Shown piece by piece: positions 9,093 to 16,830 of a stretch of DNA of 64,000 nt. This DNA is from Brevibacillus fluminis. GTDB lineage: Bacteria > Bacillota > Bacilli > Brevibacillales > Brevibacillaceae. The notes under the pieces are model-generated. The model did no database searches. It worked only from the letters and a program-made list of their open reading frames with translations, and was not told the DNA's origin. The translations under genes and the position numbers were made by a program. The stretch spans positions 62,001 through 126,000 of the forward strand of contig NZ_RHHQ01000008.1 of the NCBI RefSeq assembly GCF_003710825.1, read 5' to 3'. Position 1 is the first letter of the stretch, and every line of letters starts with the position of its first letter.

Positions 9093-9138
9093 AGAAAACC
9101 TGGCTCGCCGAGCTTTTGGCTTTAGCCGCGGTTGTACT
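9093..9138 (+). repeat. Dispersed hairpin repeat, copy 1
   Basis: About 46 bases beginning AGAAAACCTGGCT and ending GCCGCGGTTGTACT. It matches the segment at 10354-10400 with only about four differences. Both copies fold the same way (AACC with GGTT, GGCT with AGCC, AGC with GCT). The left flank carries CACTTATAAATTCTTAT, and similar words follow copy 2 on its right. This looks like a small intergenic repeat family of the genome. Confidence 0.75.
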
Positions 9139-9179
9139 AAAAAGAGGGAAACTATGCAGTGATCTGCACAATTTCCCTC
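9139..9179 (-). terminator. Intrinsic terminator after the ketopantoate-reductase gene
   Basis: GAGGGAAA (9144-9151) pairs with TTTCCCTC (9172-9179), with further pairing of TGCAG and CTGCA inside. On the minus strand the stem is followed by TTTTT. It is about 100 bases downstream of the stop at 9283. Confidence 0.75.
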
Positions 9180-9282
9180 CAGTTATCCGGTCGGTAACTA
9201 TGTGTATGTAAAGAATAGTAAAGTAAACGGCTGCGTATAGTCAAGTATTATTATCGGAATAGTTCCTTATCAGAGTAGCAGC

Positions 9283-10233
9283 TTAAATGTGCGTCACCGA
9301 TTGTGGGTAGCTTTCTTCGATCACTTTCACCAGCTGGGTCATCATTTCGTTGTAGGGGGTCGCGATGGAAAAGCGTTTCCCCAGTTGCACAATCGCTCCA
9401 TTGATCGACTCGATCTCTGTCCGTCGGTGGAACAGAACATCGGTGAGCATCGACGACTTGTTCGCCGCGATCTCCTCGATACCTAGGCGAATCAGCTCTT
9501 CAACCGGATTTTCGTACAAAAGCTGAATGCCCTGCGCATTCGCCACCTGCACCGCCTCCTCGATTAATTGGCGCGCGATTGCCTGTCCGTGGCTGGTACG
9601 GACCGCATCCCCATTTGTCAGTCGGGTGACCGCAGTAAGACCGTTGTAAGTAACATTGACCAAAAGCTTGCTCCAAATCACCGCCATCACATCCGAAACG
9701 ACCTCGCATGCAAGCCCACTACGCGTGAACAAGGATGCAATTGCCTGTAGCTTCTGCTCGTTTGTACCTGCGATGGCCGAACCAATGAACGTTTTCCCCC
9801 ATCCACGCCGGGCGATTAGCCCAGGCTCGATGATACCTGCACCTGAAACGGTACCGCCCACAAGTACCAGCTCCTTTGGCACAAATGTTTCAAGTACCTC
9901 GGCATTGCCAATGCCATTTTGCAGTGTGAGCACTATCGTTGTTGGTGTCAGGATCGGAATGATTTTTCTCAGCACGCTTTCGGTAGCAAATGATTTGACC
10001 AAACAGATGACCAAGTCGTAGCCACCCGCCAGTTCCGCTGGATCGGTAATCACCGGTAGCTTGACTGTGACGGGCTGTTGCTCCCGCTCGATCAGCTGCA
10101 TCCCTTTTTCGTTGATCATGCGGGTATGCTCATTCGCCCGATGGTTAAACAAGGTTACGTCCGATCCCGCTTGCGTTAATTTGGCGCCAAAGAGGGAAGC
10201 CATTGCTCCCGCGCCTAATATGAGTGTCTTCAT
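9283..10233 (-). CDS. 2-dehydropantoate 2-reductase (ketopantoate reductase) family protein
   Basis: A 316-residue protein with a Rossmann GAGAMASLFGAKL motif at the N terminus (about 7-19), VICLVKSFATESVL, and LTLQNGIGNAE at about 101-111. It also has a helical C-terminal domain containing WSKLLVNVTYNGLTAVTRL. These match PanE/ApbA, which reduces ketopantoate to pantoate with NADPH on the route to coenzyme A. The lysine in SFATESVL's preceding K and the W-x-K-L-x-x-N element fit the family's catalytic positions. It is a single-gene unit with no panB or panC nearby, and Bacillota often carry several paralogues, so the true substrate could be another 2-oxo acid. The start is the ATG at 10233. 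Confidence 0.85.
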   Translation of the reverse strand: MKTLILGAGAMASLFGAKLTQAGSDVTLFNHRANEHTRMINEKGMQLIEREQQPVTVKLPVITDPAELAGGYDLVICLVKSFATESVLRKIIPILTPTTIVLTLQNGIGNAEVLETFVPKELVLVGGTVSGAGIIEPGLIARRGWGKTFIGSAIAGTNEQKLQAIASLFTRSGLACEVVSDVMAVIWSKLLVNVTYNGLTAVTRLTNGDAVRTSHGQAIARQLIEEAVQVANAQGIQLLYENPVEELIRLGIEEIAANKSSMLTDVLFHRRTEIESINGAIVQLGKRFSIATPYNEMMTQLVKVIEESYPQSVTHI

Positions 10234-10353
10234 CTATGCACCTCGATCATGTGGCATTGTGCGATCCGCTTGCCGTCTCTTTTGTGTTGATGTTTTTTCT
10301 ATTAAACCACATGTGGGTGAAAAGTGGCATGCATTCCGACCCTTTCCCAATTA

Positions 10354-10400
10354 GAAAACCTGGCTACGCCAAGCTTTTGGCTTAAGCCGCGGTTGCACTT
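10354..10400 (+). repeat. Dispersed hairpin repeat, copy 2
   Basis: About 47 bases running from AGAAAACCTGGCTACGCC to GCCGCGGTTGCACT. It is the partner of the repeat at 9093-9138. Differences between the copies are mostly in loop positions or keep the pairing. It sits between the ketopantoate-reductase gene and the YmaF-like gene. Confidence 0.75.
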
Positions 10401-10407
10401 ATACTGG

Positions 10408-10433
10408 ATAAGAATTTTTATTAATTCTTATCT
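10408..10433. repeat. Perfect AT-rich palindrome next to repeat copy 2
   Basis: GATAAGAATT (10408-10417) and AATTCTTATC (10424-10433) are exact reverse complements with a 6-base loop. No T-run follows on either side. It may be part of the same repeat unit, because AATTCTTAT also flanks copy 1. Confidence 0.6.
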
Positions 10434-10437
10434 GCAC

Positions 10438-10463
10438 GAAAAAGACCACCGTAATGGGCGGTC
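10438..10463 (-). terminator. Intrinsic terminator of the YmaF-like gene
   Basis: AGACC-A-CC (from 10443) pairs with GG-C-GGTCT (to 10463). On the minus strand the stem is followed by TTTTT. It lies 16 bases after the stop at 10479. Confidence 0.8.
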
Positions 10464-10478
10464 TGCTTTTCGCATGGT

Positions 10479-10844
10479 TTACACCAGCGGCTTATCGATT
10501 AACGTAGCAAAATTAAAATTGTGTACGTGGCCATCAATCAATGTGGTAGTGCCTTTCACAAAATGAACATGCTTGCCATTTCCGACAGGGATCGCGGGGC
10601 CTGTCGTACGACGGACCCTATGAAAATGATCAACGAAGTCCGTATTCGTTCGAATCACATGAACATGACTGTTGCCTTTCGGAATCGCTTGGCCGGTTAC
10701 GCCCGCAAAACGGTGATTGTGCCGATCTTCGCCTTGCTCTGCCAGTTTAGTGCTGCCCAAAAATTCATGTGTATGTCTTTGCTTCTGTTGCTGTACGGTA
10801 GCTTTCTTCTTTACAGTCCATTTGAGCTTTCTCTTGTTTGCCAT
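10479..10844 (-). CDS. YmaF-like histidine-rich protein
   Basis: A 121-residue protein rich in evenly spaced histidine motifs: RHTHEF, DRHNHRF, SHVHVI, DHFHRV, KHVHFV and GHVHNF. This pattern of H-x-H every 15-20 residues is that of the YmaF family, whose function is unknown; metal binding is an inference. The N terminus is basic (MANKRKLKWTVKKK). I place the start at the ATG at 10844, because AAGGA lies 8 bases before it. An ATG three codons further up overlaps the ribosome site. It forms a one-gene unit closed by the hairpin at 10438-10463. No membrane segment or signal peptide is seen. Confidence 0.85.
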   Translation of the reverse strand: MANKRKLKWTVKKKATVQQQKQRHTHEFLGSTKLAEQGEDRHNHRFAGVTGQAIPKGNSHVHVIRTNTDFVDHFHRVRRTTGPAIPVGNGKHVHFVKGTTTLIDGHVHNFNFATLIDKPLV

Positions 10845-10987
10845 CAGTTCCATCCTTTCATCCGCGGAATGCTACCATTCTATTGGCGGAGGCTAGGACG
10901 TGAACTGGATATGTGCCTAATGTTGCACCGGAAATTGATCTATTCTGATTCGTTGCCCGTTTTCGCAATGCGGCTGATGAGAAATAG

Positions 10988-11191
10988 CCCGAGCAGATCG
11001 ATGGCGTTAAAAGTCAGTGTGCGGTTGGGGCGGCCATTCATACCCCCACCGGCAAGCTTCCCGCCATCACGATTCCGCTGCTGGCAGCCCGGTTTTATGA
11101 GCGTGAGGAATGGTCGCTGCCTTTACAGGACCTGTGTAGAAAGATTCGTGAGCGGTTTCGTAAAAAACGAAAAGGGCCACCTAGTGGGTGA
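10988..11191 (+). pseudogene. Possible 3' remnant of an IclR-type regulator gene
   Basis: A stop-bounded frame of 67 codons reads EQIDGVKSQCAVGAAIHTP, then TGKLPAITIPLL, and ends in a basic helix (LCRKIRERFRKKRK). The order G-V-x-x-x-A-V-G-A-A-I followed by T-G-K-x-x-A-I-T resembles the end of the ligand domain of IclR regulators, where A-x-P-I-x-D-x-x-G-x-x-x-A-A is usual. No start codon or upstream part is present, and the frame overlaps the htpG terminator. I see this as a decayed fragment, with low certainty about the family. Confidence 0.3.
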
Positions 11192-11195
11192 CCCT
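11161..11195 (-). terminator. Intrinsic terminator of htpG
   Basis: AGGGCCACC (11173-11181) pairs with GGTGACCCT (11187-11195) around TAGTG. On the minus strand the stem is followed by TTTTCGTTTTTT. It lies about 30 bases after the stop codon at 11227. Confidence 0.85.
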
Positions 11196-11226
11196 CCTTC
11201 CTAGCCAAACAGTATCGTCGCTTCCC

Positions 11227-13107
11227 TTACACCATGATCTTGCAAACATCATTCGTGAACGCAACCGGATCCTGCAGTGGCAAGCCTTCGATCAGCAGCG
11301 CCTGACTGTACAACAGCGCTGTATACAAGTTCAGCTTTTCCTTGTCTTTTTCAAACGCGTCCTTCAGCGATTGGAACACCTCATGCTGGACGTTGATCTC
11401 GAGCACCTTGTCCGCCTTCACGTTCGGGTTGTTCGGCATCGCGTTCAAGATTTTCTCCATCTCGATTGTGACCTCGCCCTCCGCGGACAGGCAAACCGGG
11501 TGAGATCTCAGTCGTTTCGACGCTTTCACGCTCTTGACTTTGCCAGCAAGCTGCTCAGCCATGTACGCAAACAGCTCTTTGTTCTCTTCGTTTTGAGCAT
11601 CGGCATTGTTTTGGCTGTCGTCCGCTTCGATTCCCAAGTCCCCACTGGAGACCGATTTGAATTCCTTCTCTTTGTAGCTTTGGATCATCTTGATCGCGAA
11701 CTCGTCGATATCCTCGGTGAAATACAAGATTTCATAGCCTTTTTCTGCGACCAGCTCCGTTTGCGGCAGCTTGTCGATCCGCTCGATCGATTCCCCTGTT
11801 GCATAGTAGATGTACTTTTGCTCTTCCGGCATTCTCGAAACGTACTCGTCCAGTGTGACGAGCTTTTTCTCCTTGGACGTATAGAACAGGAGCAGGTCCT
11901 GCAGCATGTCCTTGTTGGCACCAAAATCGCTGTAAATACCGAACTTCAGCTGGCGGCCGAACGATTTGAAGAATTGCTCGTACTTCTCGCGCTCGTTTTT
12001 TTGCATGGTTTGCAGCTGGTTCTTGATTTTGCTAGCGATGTTTTTCGCGATCAGCTTCAATTGGCGGTCATGCTGCAGCATCTCGCGGGAAATGTTGAGC
12101 GACAGGCTCTCCGAATCTACCATCCCTTTGACGAAGCTGAAGTAGTCCGGCAACAGATCGGCGCACTTGTTCATGATGAGAACGCCGTTCGCGTAAAGCT
12201 CCAGTCCTTTTTCATACTCCTTGGAATAATAGTCAAACGGGATGTTCTCCGGGATGAAGAGGATCGCCTGATAGACGACGGCACCATCCGCGCTGATATG
12301 GATGTGCTTAAGCGGCTTGTCGAAGCCATAATGTTTTTCCTGGTAAAAATTCTCGTAATCCTCGTCAGTCAGCTCGCTTTTGTTTTTCCGCCAGATCGGC
12401 ACCATGCTGTTGACGCGCTGTTCTTCCACATAATCCTCGAACTCGCTGTCGCTGCCTTCCTTCGGCCGGCTTCCGGTCACGTCCATTTTGATTGGATAGC
12501 GAATGAAGTCGGAGTATTTTTTGATAATCGACTTCAGGCGGTACTGCTCCAAAAACTCGTCGTAGCTCTCTTCTTCCGTATTTTCCTTGATTTTCAGGAT
12601 GATGTCGGTGCCCACGGAGTCTTTTTCCGCTGGTTCGATCGTATAGCCGTCCGCACCGGTAGACTCCCATTTGTACGCCGTGTCGCTGCCGAGCGCTTTG
12701 CTGATGACGGTCACGACATCGGCAACCATGAATGCGGAGTAAAAGCCTACACCGAACTGACCGATGATGTTGTGACCATCCTTCGCTTCATTTTCGCTTT
12801 TGAACGCTAGCGATCCGCTCTTGGCGATAACGCCGAGGTGGTTTTCCAGATCTTCCTTGGTCATCCCGATCCCGGTATCGCGGATCGTCAGCGTGCGGTT
12901 CACTTTATCTGCAACGACTTTGATATAGTAATTGTCTTTGTCAAAGACCAGGTTTTCGTCCGTCAGCGCTTTGTAATAGATTTTGTCAATGGCATCGCTC
13001 GCATTGGAAATCAGCTCACGCAAAAAAATCTCTTTTTGCGTGTAAATGGAATTGATCATCATTTCGAGAAGTCGTTTGGACTCCGCTTGAAACTGCTTTT
13101 TTTCCAT
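11227..13107 (-). CDS. htpG: Chaperone HtpG (bacterial Hsp90)
   Basis: A 626-residue protein, the normal HtpG length. The GHKL ATPase motifs are clear: [13 protein letters not shown] at about 30-42 (catalytic Glu and Asn), [11 protein letters not shown] at about 77-87, and [11 protein letters not shown] at about 116-126 (lid glycine-rich loop). The middle domain has the ATP gamma-phosphate arginine region ([10 protein letters not shown] at about 331-340), and a dimerisation domain follows. HtpG is a cytoplasmic ATP-dependent chaperone dimer. A consensus SigA promoter and a CIRCE inverted repeat lie directly upstream, so HrcA control is expected. It is monocistronic, with its own terminator. 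The start at the ATG at 13107 has an AAGGAAG-type ribosome site. Confidence 0.98.
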   Translation of the reverse strand: MEKKQFQAESKRLLEMMINSIYTQKEIFLRELISNASDAIDKIYYKALTDENLVFDKDNYYIKVVADKVNRTLTIRDTGIGMTKEDLENHLGVIAKSGSLAFKSENEAKDGHNIIGQFGVGFYSAFMVADVVTVISKALGSDTAYKWESTGADGYTIEPAEKDSVGTDIILKIKENTEEESYDEFLEQYRLKSIIKKYSDFIRYPIKMDVTGSRPKEGSDSEFEDYVEEQRVNSMVPIWRKNKSELTDEDYENFYQEKHYGFDKPLKHIHISADGAVVYQAILFIPENIPFDYYSKEYEKGLELYANGVLIMNKCADLLPDYFSFVKGMVDSESLSLNISREMLQHDRQLKLIAKNIASKIKNQLQTMQKNEREKYEQFFKSFGRQLKFGIYSDFGANKDMLQDLLLFYTSKEKKLVTLDEYVSRMPEEQKYIYYATGESIERIDKLPQTELVAEKGYEILYFTEDIDEFAIKMIQSYKEKEFKSVSSGDLGIEADDSQNNADAQNEENKELFAYMAEQLAGKVKSVKASKRLRSHPVCLSAEGEVTIEMEKILNAMPNNPNVKADKVLEINVQHEVFQSLKDAFEKDKEKLNLYTALLYSQALLIEGLPLQDPVAFTNDVCKIMV

Positions 13108-13171
13108 GAATTAGTCTTCCTTTCTGTCTGTAAATGAACCGCAGGTAGCGCCGTCCGTTTCGGAGACGCTA

Positions 13172-13198
13172 TTAGCACTCTCAACCGACGAGTGCTAT
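13172..13198. promoter_or_regulatory. CIRCE element (HrcA operator) of htpG
   Basis: TTAGCACTC (13172-13180), nine bases, then GAGTGCTAT (13190-13198). This is the CIRCE consensus TTAGCACTC-N9-GAGTGCTAA with a single mismatch at the last base. It sits just downstream of the -10 box of the htpG promoter, covering the expected transcription start, which suits repression by HrcA. Confidence 0.95.
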
Positions 13199-13206
13199 CC
13201 ATTCTT

Positions 13207-13235
13207 TTTATAACAGCAGGCAAATTTTATGTCAA
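13207..13235 (-). promoter_or_regulatory. SigA-type promoter of htpG
   Basis: On the minus strand TTGACA (13235-13230), a 17-base spacer and TATAAA (13212-13207) form a near-consensus vegetative promoter. Its -10 box lies 8 bases from the CIRCE element. The -35 box begins 10 bases after the stop codon of the upstream PstS-like gene. Confidence 0.9.
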
Positions 13236-13244
13236 TATCCAGTC

Positions 13245-14405
13245 TTATCTATGAAGCGGCGTGTAGCCTGTCTTCTCGACCAGCTCTTGCCCTTGCGGCG
13301 ACAAAATCCATTCGATCAAAAGGGCGACATGCGGGTTTTTACTTCCTGCCGTCACGGCATAAAACTCGGCTGCAAACGGATACGTCTTGTTCGCAATCGT
13401 GCTAATGTCAGGCGTCACGCCATCGATTGCCAGCAGACGAATATCGCCGTTTCGCATCATTTCCGTGGCGAAATAAAGGAAGGAGTAGCCGATCGCATTT
13501 TTGTAATTGCGGTAATCCGACGTTTTGGCGATGATCCCGCCCATGCCGGAGACGACATCCTCTTGCGGTGGCTTCATCAGCGTGCGGCCTGCCATGATTT
13601 TTTCAAGCATGGTCTGACTTCCGCTGTTCTCCGGACGCTGAAACGCGCGGATCTCCTCATTACGCCCGCCGATCTGCTGCCAGTTGGTCACGTTTCCAGC
13701 GTAAATTTCCTGGATTTGCGCGCTGGACAGACCCGTGACCGGATTGGCTGCGTTGACGAAAAAGACGAAGGCTTCCCGACCGATCGGCGTTAGCTTTAGC
13801 TCGACTCCTTTTTCTTTCGCCGCCTCCAGCTGCGCATCGGATGGCCCCGCGGCAAAAATGAGGTCTACCCTCCCGTCGATCAGGTTTTCGTAGGCAGTCG
13901 GTGTCGTGTTGACCATTACCTCGCTGTCATACCGGTCGTAATGCTTTTGTGGATAAACAGCCTGGGCAAAAGCCGCATACAGCGGATACAGTGCCGTCGC
14001 CCCATCCATTTTTGGCAAATCGGACGACAGTGCGAGCGTTGCGGTCTTATCCAGCACAGCGAGCCGCCCAGCAGGCTGAAACGGTCGGTATGCGTCAAGA
14101 TCGACATCTTGCTCGCTGACTTTCGGAATGCTGTTTACATATGCTCGATTGATCTCATAGCCCGCTATGGTCAGGCCGATCAGCAAAATACAGGCCGCAA
14201 GTGCTCGGTACTGCACGCGAGGCCGAATCGGCACGAACATTCGCACAATGACGAAAAGAGCCAGAAGCACCGCGCTGCCCATCGCTACAAACGGATAAAA
14301 TCGTCCGCCGCCAGAAAGCGAAGTCACCAGCATCATGATGAACCCGACGAACAAAATGGTGACCACAACCACAAGACATCCAAAAATTTTCCCCAACAGC
14401 TCCAC
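13245..14405 (-). CDS. Membrane-anchored PstS-like phosphate-binding protein
   Basis: A 386-residue protein. Three hydrophobic segments occupy the first 90 residues (about 8-30, 38-58 and 69-87). A PstS-type solute-binding domain follows from about 115, with the landmarks SSDLPKMDGATALYPLYAAFAQAVYP, VDLIFAAGPSDAQLEAAK, GREAFVFFVNAANPVTGLSSAQIQEI, and FQRPENSGSQTMLE. Those last motifs surround the phosphate pocket in the family. The extracellular domain would be tethered to the membrane by the helical N terminus. No pstCAB permease genes follow, so it may act as a sensor or free-standing binder instead of a transporter subunit. It ends just before the htpG promoter. The family call is good; the ligand is inferred. 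Confidence 0.82.
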   Translation of the reverse strand: MELLGKIFGCLVVVVTILFVGFIMMLVTSLSGGGRFYPFVAMGSAVLLALFVIVRMFVPIRPRVQYRALAACILLIGLTIAGYEINRAYVNSIPKVSEQDVDLDAYRPFQPAGRLAVLDKTATLALSSDLPKMDGATALYPLYAAFAQAVYPQKHYDRYDSEVMVNTTPTAYENLIDGRVDLIFAAGPSDAQLEAAKEKGVELKLTPIGREAFVFFVNAANPVTGLSSAQIQEIYAGNVTNWQQIGGRNEEIRAFQRPENSGSQTMLEKIMAGRTLMKPPQEDVVSGMGGIIAKTSDYRNYKNAIGYSFLYFATEMMRNGDIRLLAIDGVTPDISTIANKTYPFAAEFYAVTAGSKNPHVALLIEWILSPQGQELVEKTGYTPLHR

Positions 14406-14502
14406 GTATTCGTTCCCCCTTCCCTGCTTATTCGTTTTTCTCCTTTCTTTACGTTACCAAAAGTTTCTTGAAATTGAAAATGTTGCTCACGTGAACAAAG
14501 CG

Positions 14503-14545
14503 AAAAGCCCTCAGGATGTCTCCCAAGGGCTTTTTGCCTTTTTCA
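14503..14545. terminator. Bidirectional intrinsic terminator
   Basis: AAAAGCCCT (14503-14511) pairs with AGGGCTTTT (14526-14534). Both strands have T-rich tails, TTTGCCTTTTT on the plus side and TTTTCGCTTT on the minus side. It directly follows the stop of the minus-strand gene at 14546. Confidence 0.85.
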
Positions 14546-14986
14546 TTAGTCTAGATGGAGCAATTCGCCGGACATATTGTCGGCTGCGTCCCACACTTCC
14601 AATCGAGTGGTGCTTTGTGTAACCAGCATCTCAACCGCCCCTTTATAGTCAGAATCATCCATTCCATTCGGCGTATTGAAAATGATTGCGAAGGTGTTGC
14701 CACTCTTCAACAATTGCAAGTCATAGTGGCTGCCGTCACCGCGATCGAATTGATAGGTGACGATGCCGGTCCCAGAATCTACATGACGTGTAACACCCGG
14801 ACTAGAGAATGGTATACCGTCTTCAATCCAATCATACGTGCCTGCTTCTACCGCCATGTTCCCGATTGTAATGTCATTCTCTGCCTCATCAGGGCTGACG
14901 TACTGAAGCCGGAACCCTTTGACAGGCTCATCAAATTGGGCAGAAATCTGTACGGCTCCGCCCCCCGGACGAATGCTCACCTCCAC
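14546..14986 (-). CDS. Hypothetical protein, probably 5'-truncated
   Basis: I do not recognise the family. The 146 residues are acidic, with beta-rich segments (FDEPVKGFRLQYVSPDEAEND, FDRGDGSHYDLQLLKSGNTFAIIFN) and no membrane helix. The GTG at 14986 has no ribosome site of its own. The frame continues open for about 31 codons upstream (ITSGKRIESGNSVDLQAP, then NLVNPVEVSI) to a stop at about 15085, without any ATG/GTG/TTG. This upstream stretch runs into a group II intron domain V-like hairpin at 15065-15098. The simplest reading is that a longer gene lost its 5' end to an intron-related event. An intrinsic terminator follows immediately. It may be a pseudogene. Confidence 0.55.
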   Translation of the reverse strand: MEVSIRPGGGAVQISAQFDEPVKGFRLQYVSPDEAENDITIGNMAVEAGTYDWIEDGIPFSSPGVTRHVDSGTGIVTYQFDRGDGSHYDLQLLKSGNTFAIIFNTPNGMDDSDYKGAVEMLVTQSTTRLEVWDAADNMSGELLHLD

Positions 14987-15022
14987 TGGATTTACTAGAT
15001 TTGGTGCTTGAAGATCAACGCT

Positions 15023-15098
15023 ATTCCCGCTTTCAATCCGCTTTCCGGACGTTATGACGGGCCTACACCGTGCGGGCGACTTTCATCGCACACGGCGT
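15023..15098 (-). mobile_element. Group II intron 3'-end remnant (domain V, possible domain VI)
   Basis: On the minus strand, positions 15098-15065 form a hairpin of exactly 34 bases, the invariant length of group II intron domain V. A lower helix (ACGCCGTG with CACGGTGT) carries a CGC triad near its base. A bulge on the 3' side (C-C-G) comes next, then an upper helix (GCGAT with GTCGC) capped by a GAAA tetraloop. The usual A opposite the bulge is replaced by C. The following bases (15062 down to 15023) can fold with CCCG/CGGG and GTCCG/CGGAT stems like a domain VI, ending in GGGAAT. No intron-encoded reverse transcriptase is present upstream. I read it as a decayed intron end. Domain V is well supported; the exact boundary is not. 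Confidence 0.6.
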
Positions 15099-15270
15099 GC
15101 CATCAGCGGCAAAATCTGCAACATGCTTATTTCCCCGCGTTCATCTTACCTTTCTACCCGATTTTTCGATATTAACTAAAGTTAACTCTCGGGGAAATTT
15201 CTTTGAGAAGGGGATTTCAGGAAATTTGCCCAATTAGGATGAATCACTGTTTTGGAAGGGGATTTTTACG

Positions 15271-15816
15271 ATGATTCCTGTATTAGAAACCGAACGCCTG
15301 CGGCTTCGCCCTCTTGAACCATCCGACGCGGATGTGGTGCAAACATTGGCAGGGAGCAAAGAAGTGGCTAGTACCACACTCTCAATCCCCCATCCTTACC
15401 CAGATGGAGCCGCAGAAGCATGGATCGGCTCGACGCACCAATCTGCTGCAATCGGGGAGCACTACGCCTTCGCGATCATGCGAAAAGACGATGGCGCTTT
15501 GCTCGGCTGTATCGGCCTGGGCGTGACGAAACCCCACAACCGCGCCGAACTCGGCTACTGGCTCGGTGTGCAGTATTGGGGGCAGGGCTATGTCACGGAG
15601 GCTGCCCGACGCATCCTTACTTTTGGCTTCACCGAGCTTTCGCTAAACAAGATCGTCGCCATCGCCATGACCAAAAATCCGGCTTCCGCGAGCGTCATGC
15701 GCAAAATCGGGATGAAGCATGAAGGCACGTTCCACCAGCACATCATGAAGTGGGGTGTGTATGAGGACGTGGTTTACTACGGGATGGTGAAAGCGGATAT
15801 TGTCGAGACCACCTAA
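15271..15816 (+). CDS. GNAT-family N-acetyltransferase (RimJ/RimL type)
   Basis: A 181-residue acetyltransferase. The N terminus LETERLRLRPLEPSDAD is the RimJ/RimL opening. GALLGCIGLGV is the beta-4 strand, AELGYWLGVQYWGQGYVTEAA contains the acetyl-CoA-binding Q/R-x-x-G-x-G/A region, and NPASASVMRKIGMKHEG is the C-terminal substrate/CoA motif. Such enzymes transfer acetyl from acetyl-CoA to N-terminal amines of proteins or to small molecules. GGAAGGGG lies about 8 bases before the ATG at 15271. It is followed about 80 bases later by the PadR-DUF4180 gene in the same direction. The substrate is unknown. Confidence 0.9.
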   Translation: MIPVLETERLRLRPLEPSDADVVQTLAGSKEVASTTLSIPHPYPDGAAEAWIGSTHQSAAIGEHYAFAIMRKDDGALLGCIGLGVTKPHNRAELGYWLGVQYWGQGYVTEAARRILTFGFTELSLNKIVAIAMTKNPASASVMRKIGMKHEGTFHQHIMKWGVYEDVVYYGMVKADIVETT

Positions 15817-15843
15817 ATCAGTTGAAATGATTTTACAATTACC

Positions 15844-15875
15844 GATAACGTATGTTACTGTTAACATACGTTATC
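15844..15875. promoter_or_regulatory. PadR-type operator palindrome
   Basis: Perfect 14-base arms, GATAACGTATGTTA (15844-15857) and TAACATACGTTATC (15862-15875), are separated by CTGT. The centre contains ATGT-N8-ACAT, the known PadR operator core. It lies 20 bases before the start of the PadR-DUF4180 gene, so autoregulation is expected. Confidence 0.85.
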
Positions 15876-15894
15876 ACAAACAGGAGTGACCATC

Positions 15895-16830
15895 ATGTCG
15901 ATCAAGCTCGCTATCTTAGGCATTCTCAGTTGGAAGCCCTCGACTGGCTATGACATCAAAAAAATCATGGAGGAGTCATCCTTTATGTACTGGTCGGGCA
16001 ACAACAATCAGATTTACAAGTCGCTGGTGCAGCTGCTTGACGAAGGATTCGTCACCAATGAGGTGCTACATCACGATAGCTCCCCTACCCGCAAGATTTA
16101 CACGATCACCGATGCGGGCCATGCAGAGCTGAAAGAATGGGTGAATTCCGATCCGCTGCCACCGGAGAACAAGAACAGCTTCTTGACGCAGCTCGCTTGG
16201 GCTGATCTGCTGAATCCCGCTGAATTGAACCAGCTGTTGACCCGTTATGAGAACGAAATCAGCCTGCAAGTTTTGCTGCAGCAAGAAAAAAAGCGACGCG
16301 GCTTGCTTGCTCCCAAGCGCTCGCCGCGCGAAACCTTCCTCTGGGAGGCGATCCACGACAACATCATCTCAACCTACAAAAACGAATGGCAATGGATTCA
16401 AACCATCCGCAAACAGCTTGATGCCCAACCATTTTCCGAGGAGGCGAACCAAATGAAGTACCAAGTATGTGAAAGCGGGGGCAGTCGCTATATCGATTGC
16501 CAATTTGCACAGCCACCACTAGCAACCGAACAAGATGCGCTTGACCTGATTGCCGCGTGCATCGAAAATGACACGAATCTGCTGCTGCTTCAAGCCGCTG
16601 CCCTATCCGATGATTTTTTTAACCTGCGTACAGGCGCTGCAGGCGCGATTTTGCAAAAGTTTGTGAACTACCATGTCAAAGCGGCAGCCGTACTCCCCGA
16701 ACAGCTGGAGCGAAAAGGAAAGTTTAAAGAAATGGTACTGGAAGCCAACAAAGGGAGCCAGTTCAGGGTTTTTGCCACAGATGCTGAAGCGATTGCGTGG
16801 CTGCTCGGTTCGAATAGAAGCGAAAGGTGA
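15895..16830 (+). CDS. PadR-family regulator fused to DUF4180 domain
   Basis: A 311-residue fusion. Residues 1-85 are a PadR winged helix (MSIKLAILGILSWKPSTGYD, then NQIYKSLVQLLDEGFV and TRKIYTITDAGHAEL). Residues about 90-180 form the helical PadR dimerisation region. From about 187 (MKYQVCESGGSRYIDC) to the end is a complete DUF4180 domain, including ATEQDALDLIAACIENDTN, LSDDFFNLRTGAAGAILQKF and FRVFATDAEAIAWLL. The start is the ATG at 15895, because AGGAG lies 8 bases upstream and the GTG at 15886 overlaps that site. A perfect PadR operator is directly upstream. DUF4180 has no firmly known function. Fusion suggests it is the sensory or effector module of the regulator. No obvious target gene other than itself is adjacent. 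Confidence 0.85.
   Translation: MSIKLAILGILSWKPSTGYDIKKIMEESSFMYWSGNNNQIYKSLVQLLDEGFVTNEVLHHDSSPTRKIYTITDAGHAELKEWVNSDPLPPENKNSFLTQLAWADLLNPAELNQLLTRYENEISLQVLLQQEKKRRGLLAPKRSPRETFLWEAIHDNIISTYKNEWQWIQTIRKQLDAQPFSEEANQMKYQVCESGGSRYIDCQFAQPPLATEQDALDLIAACIENDTNLLLLQAAALSDDFFNLRTGAAGAILQKFVNYHVKAAAVLPEQLERKGKFKEMVLEANKGSQFRVFATDAEAIAWLLGSNRSER

Noticed and set aside
11188-12810. A 540-codon plus-strand open frame antisense to htpG
   Set aside because: It is a shadow of the htpG codon usage on the other strand. Its product is rich in Leu/Val/Arg/His with no domain, while htpG is unmistakable.
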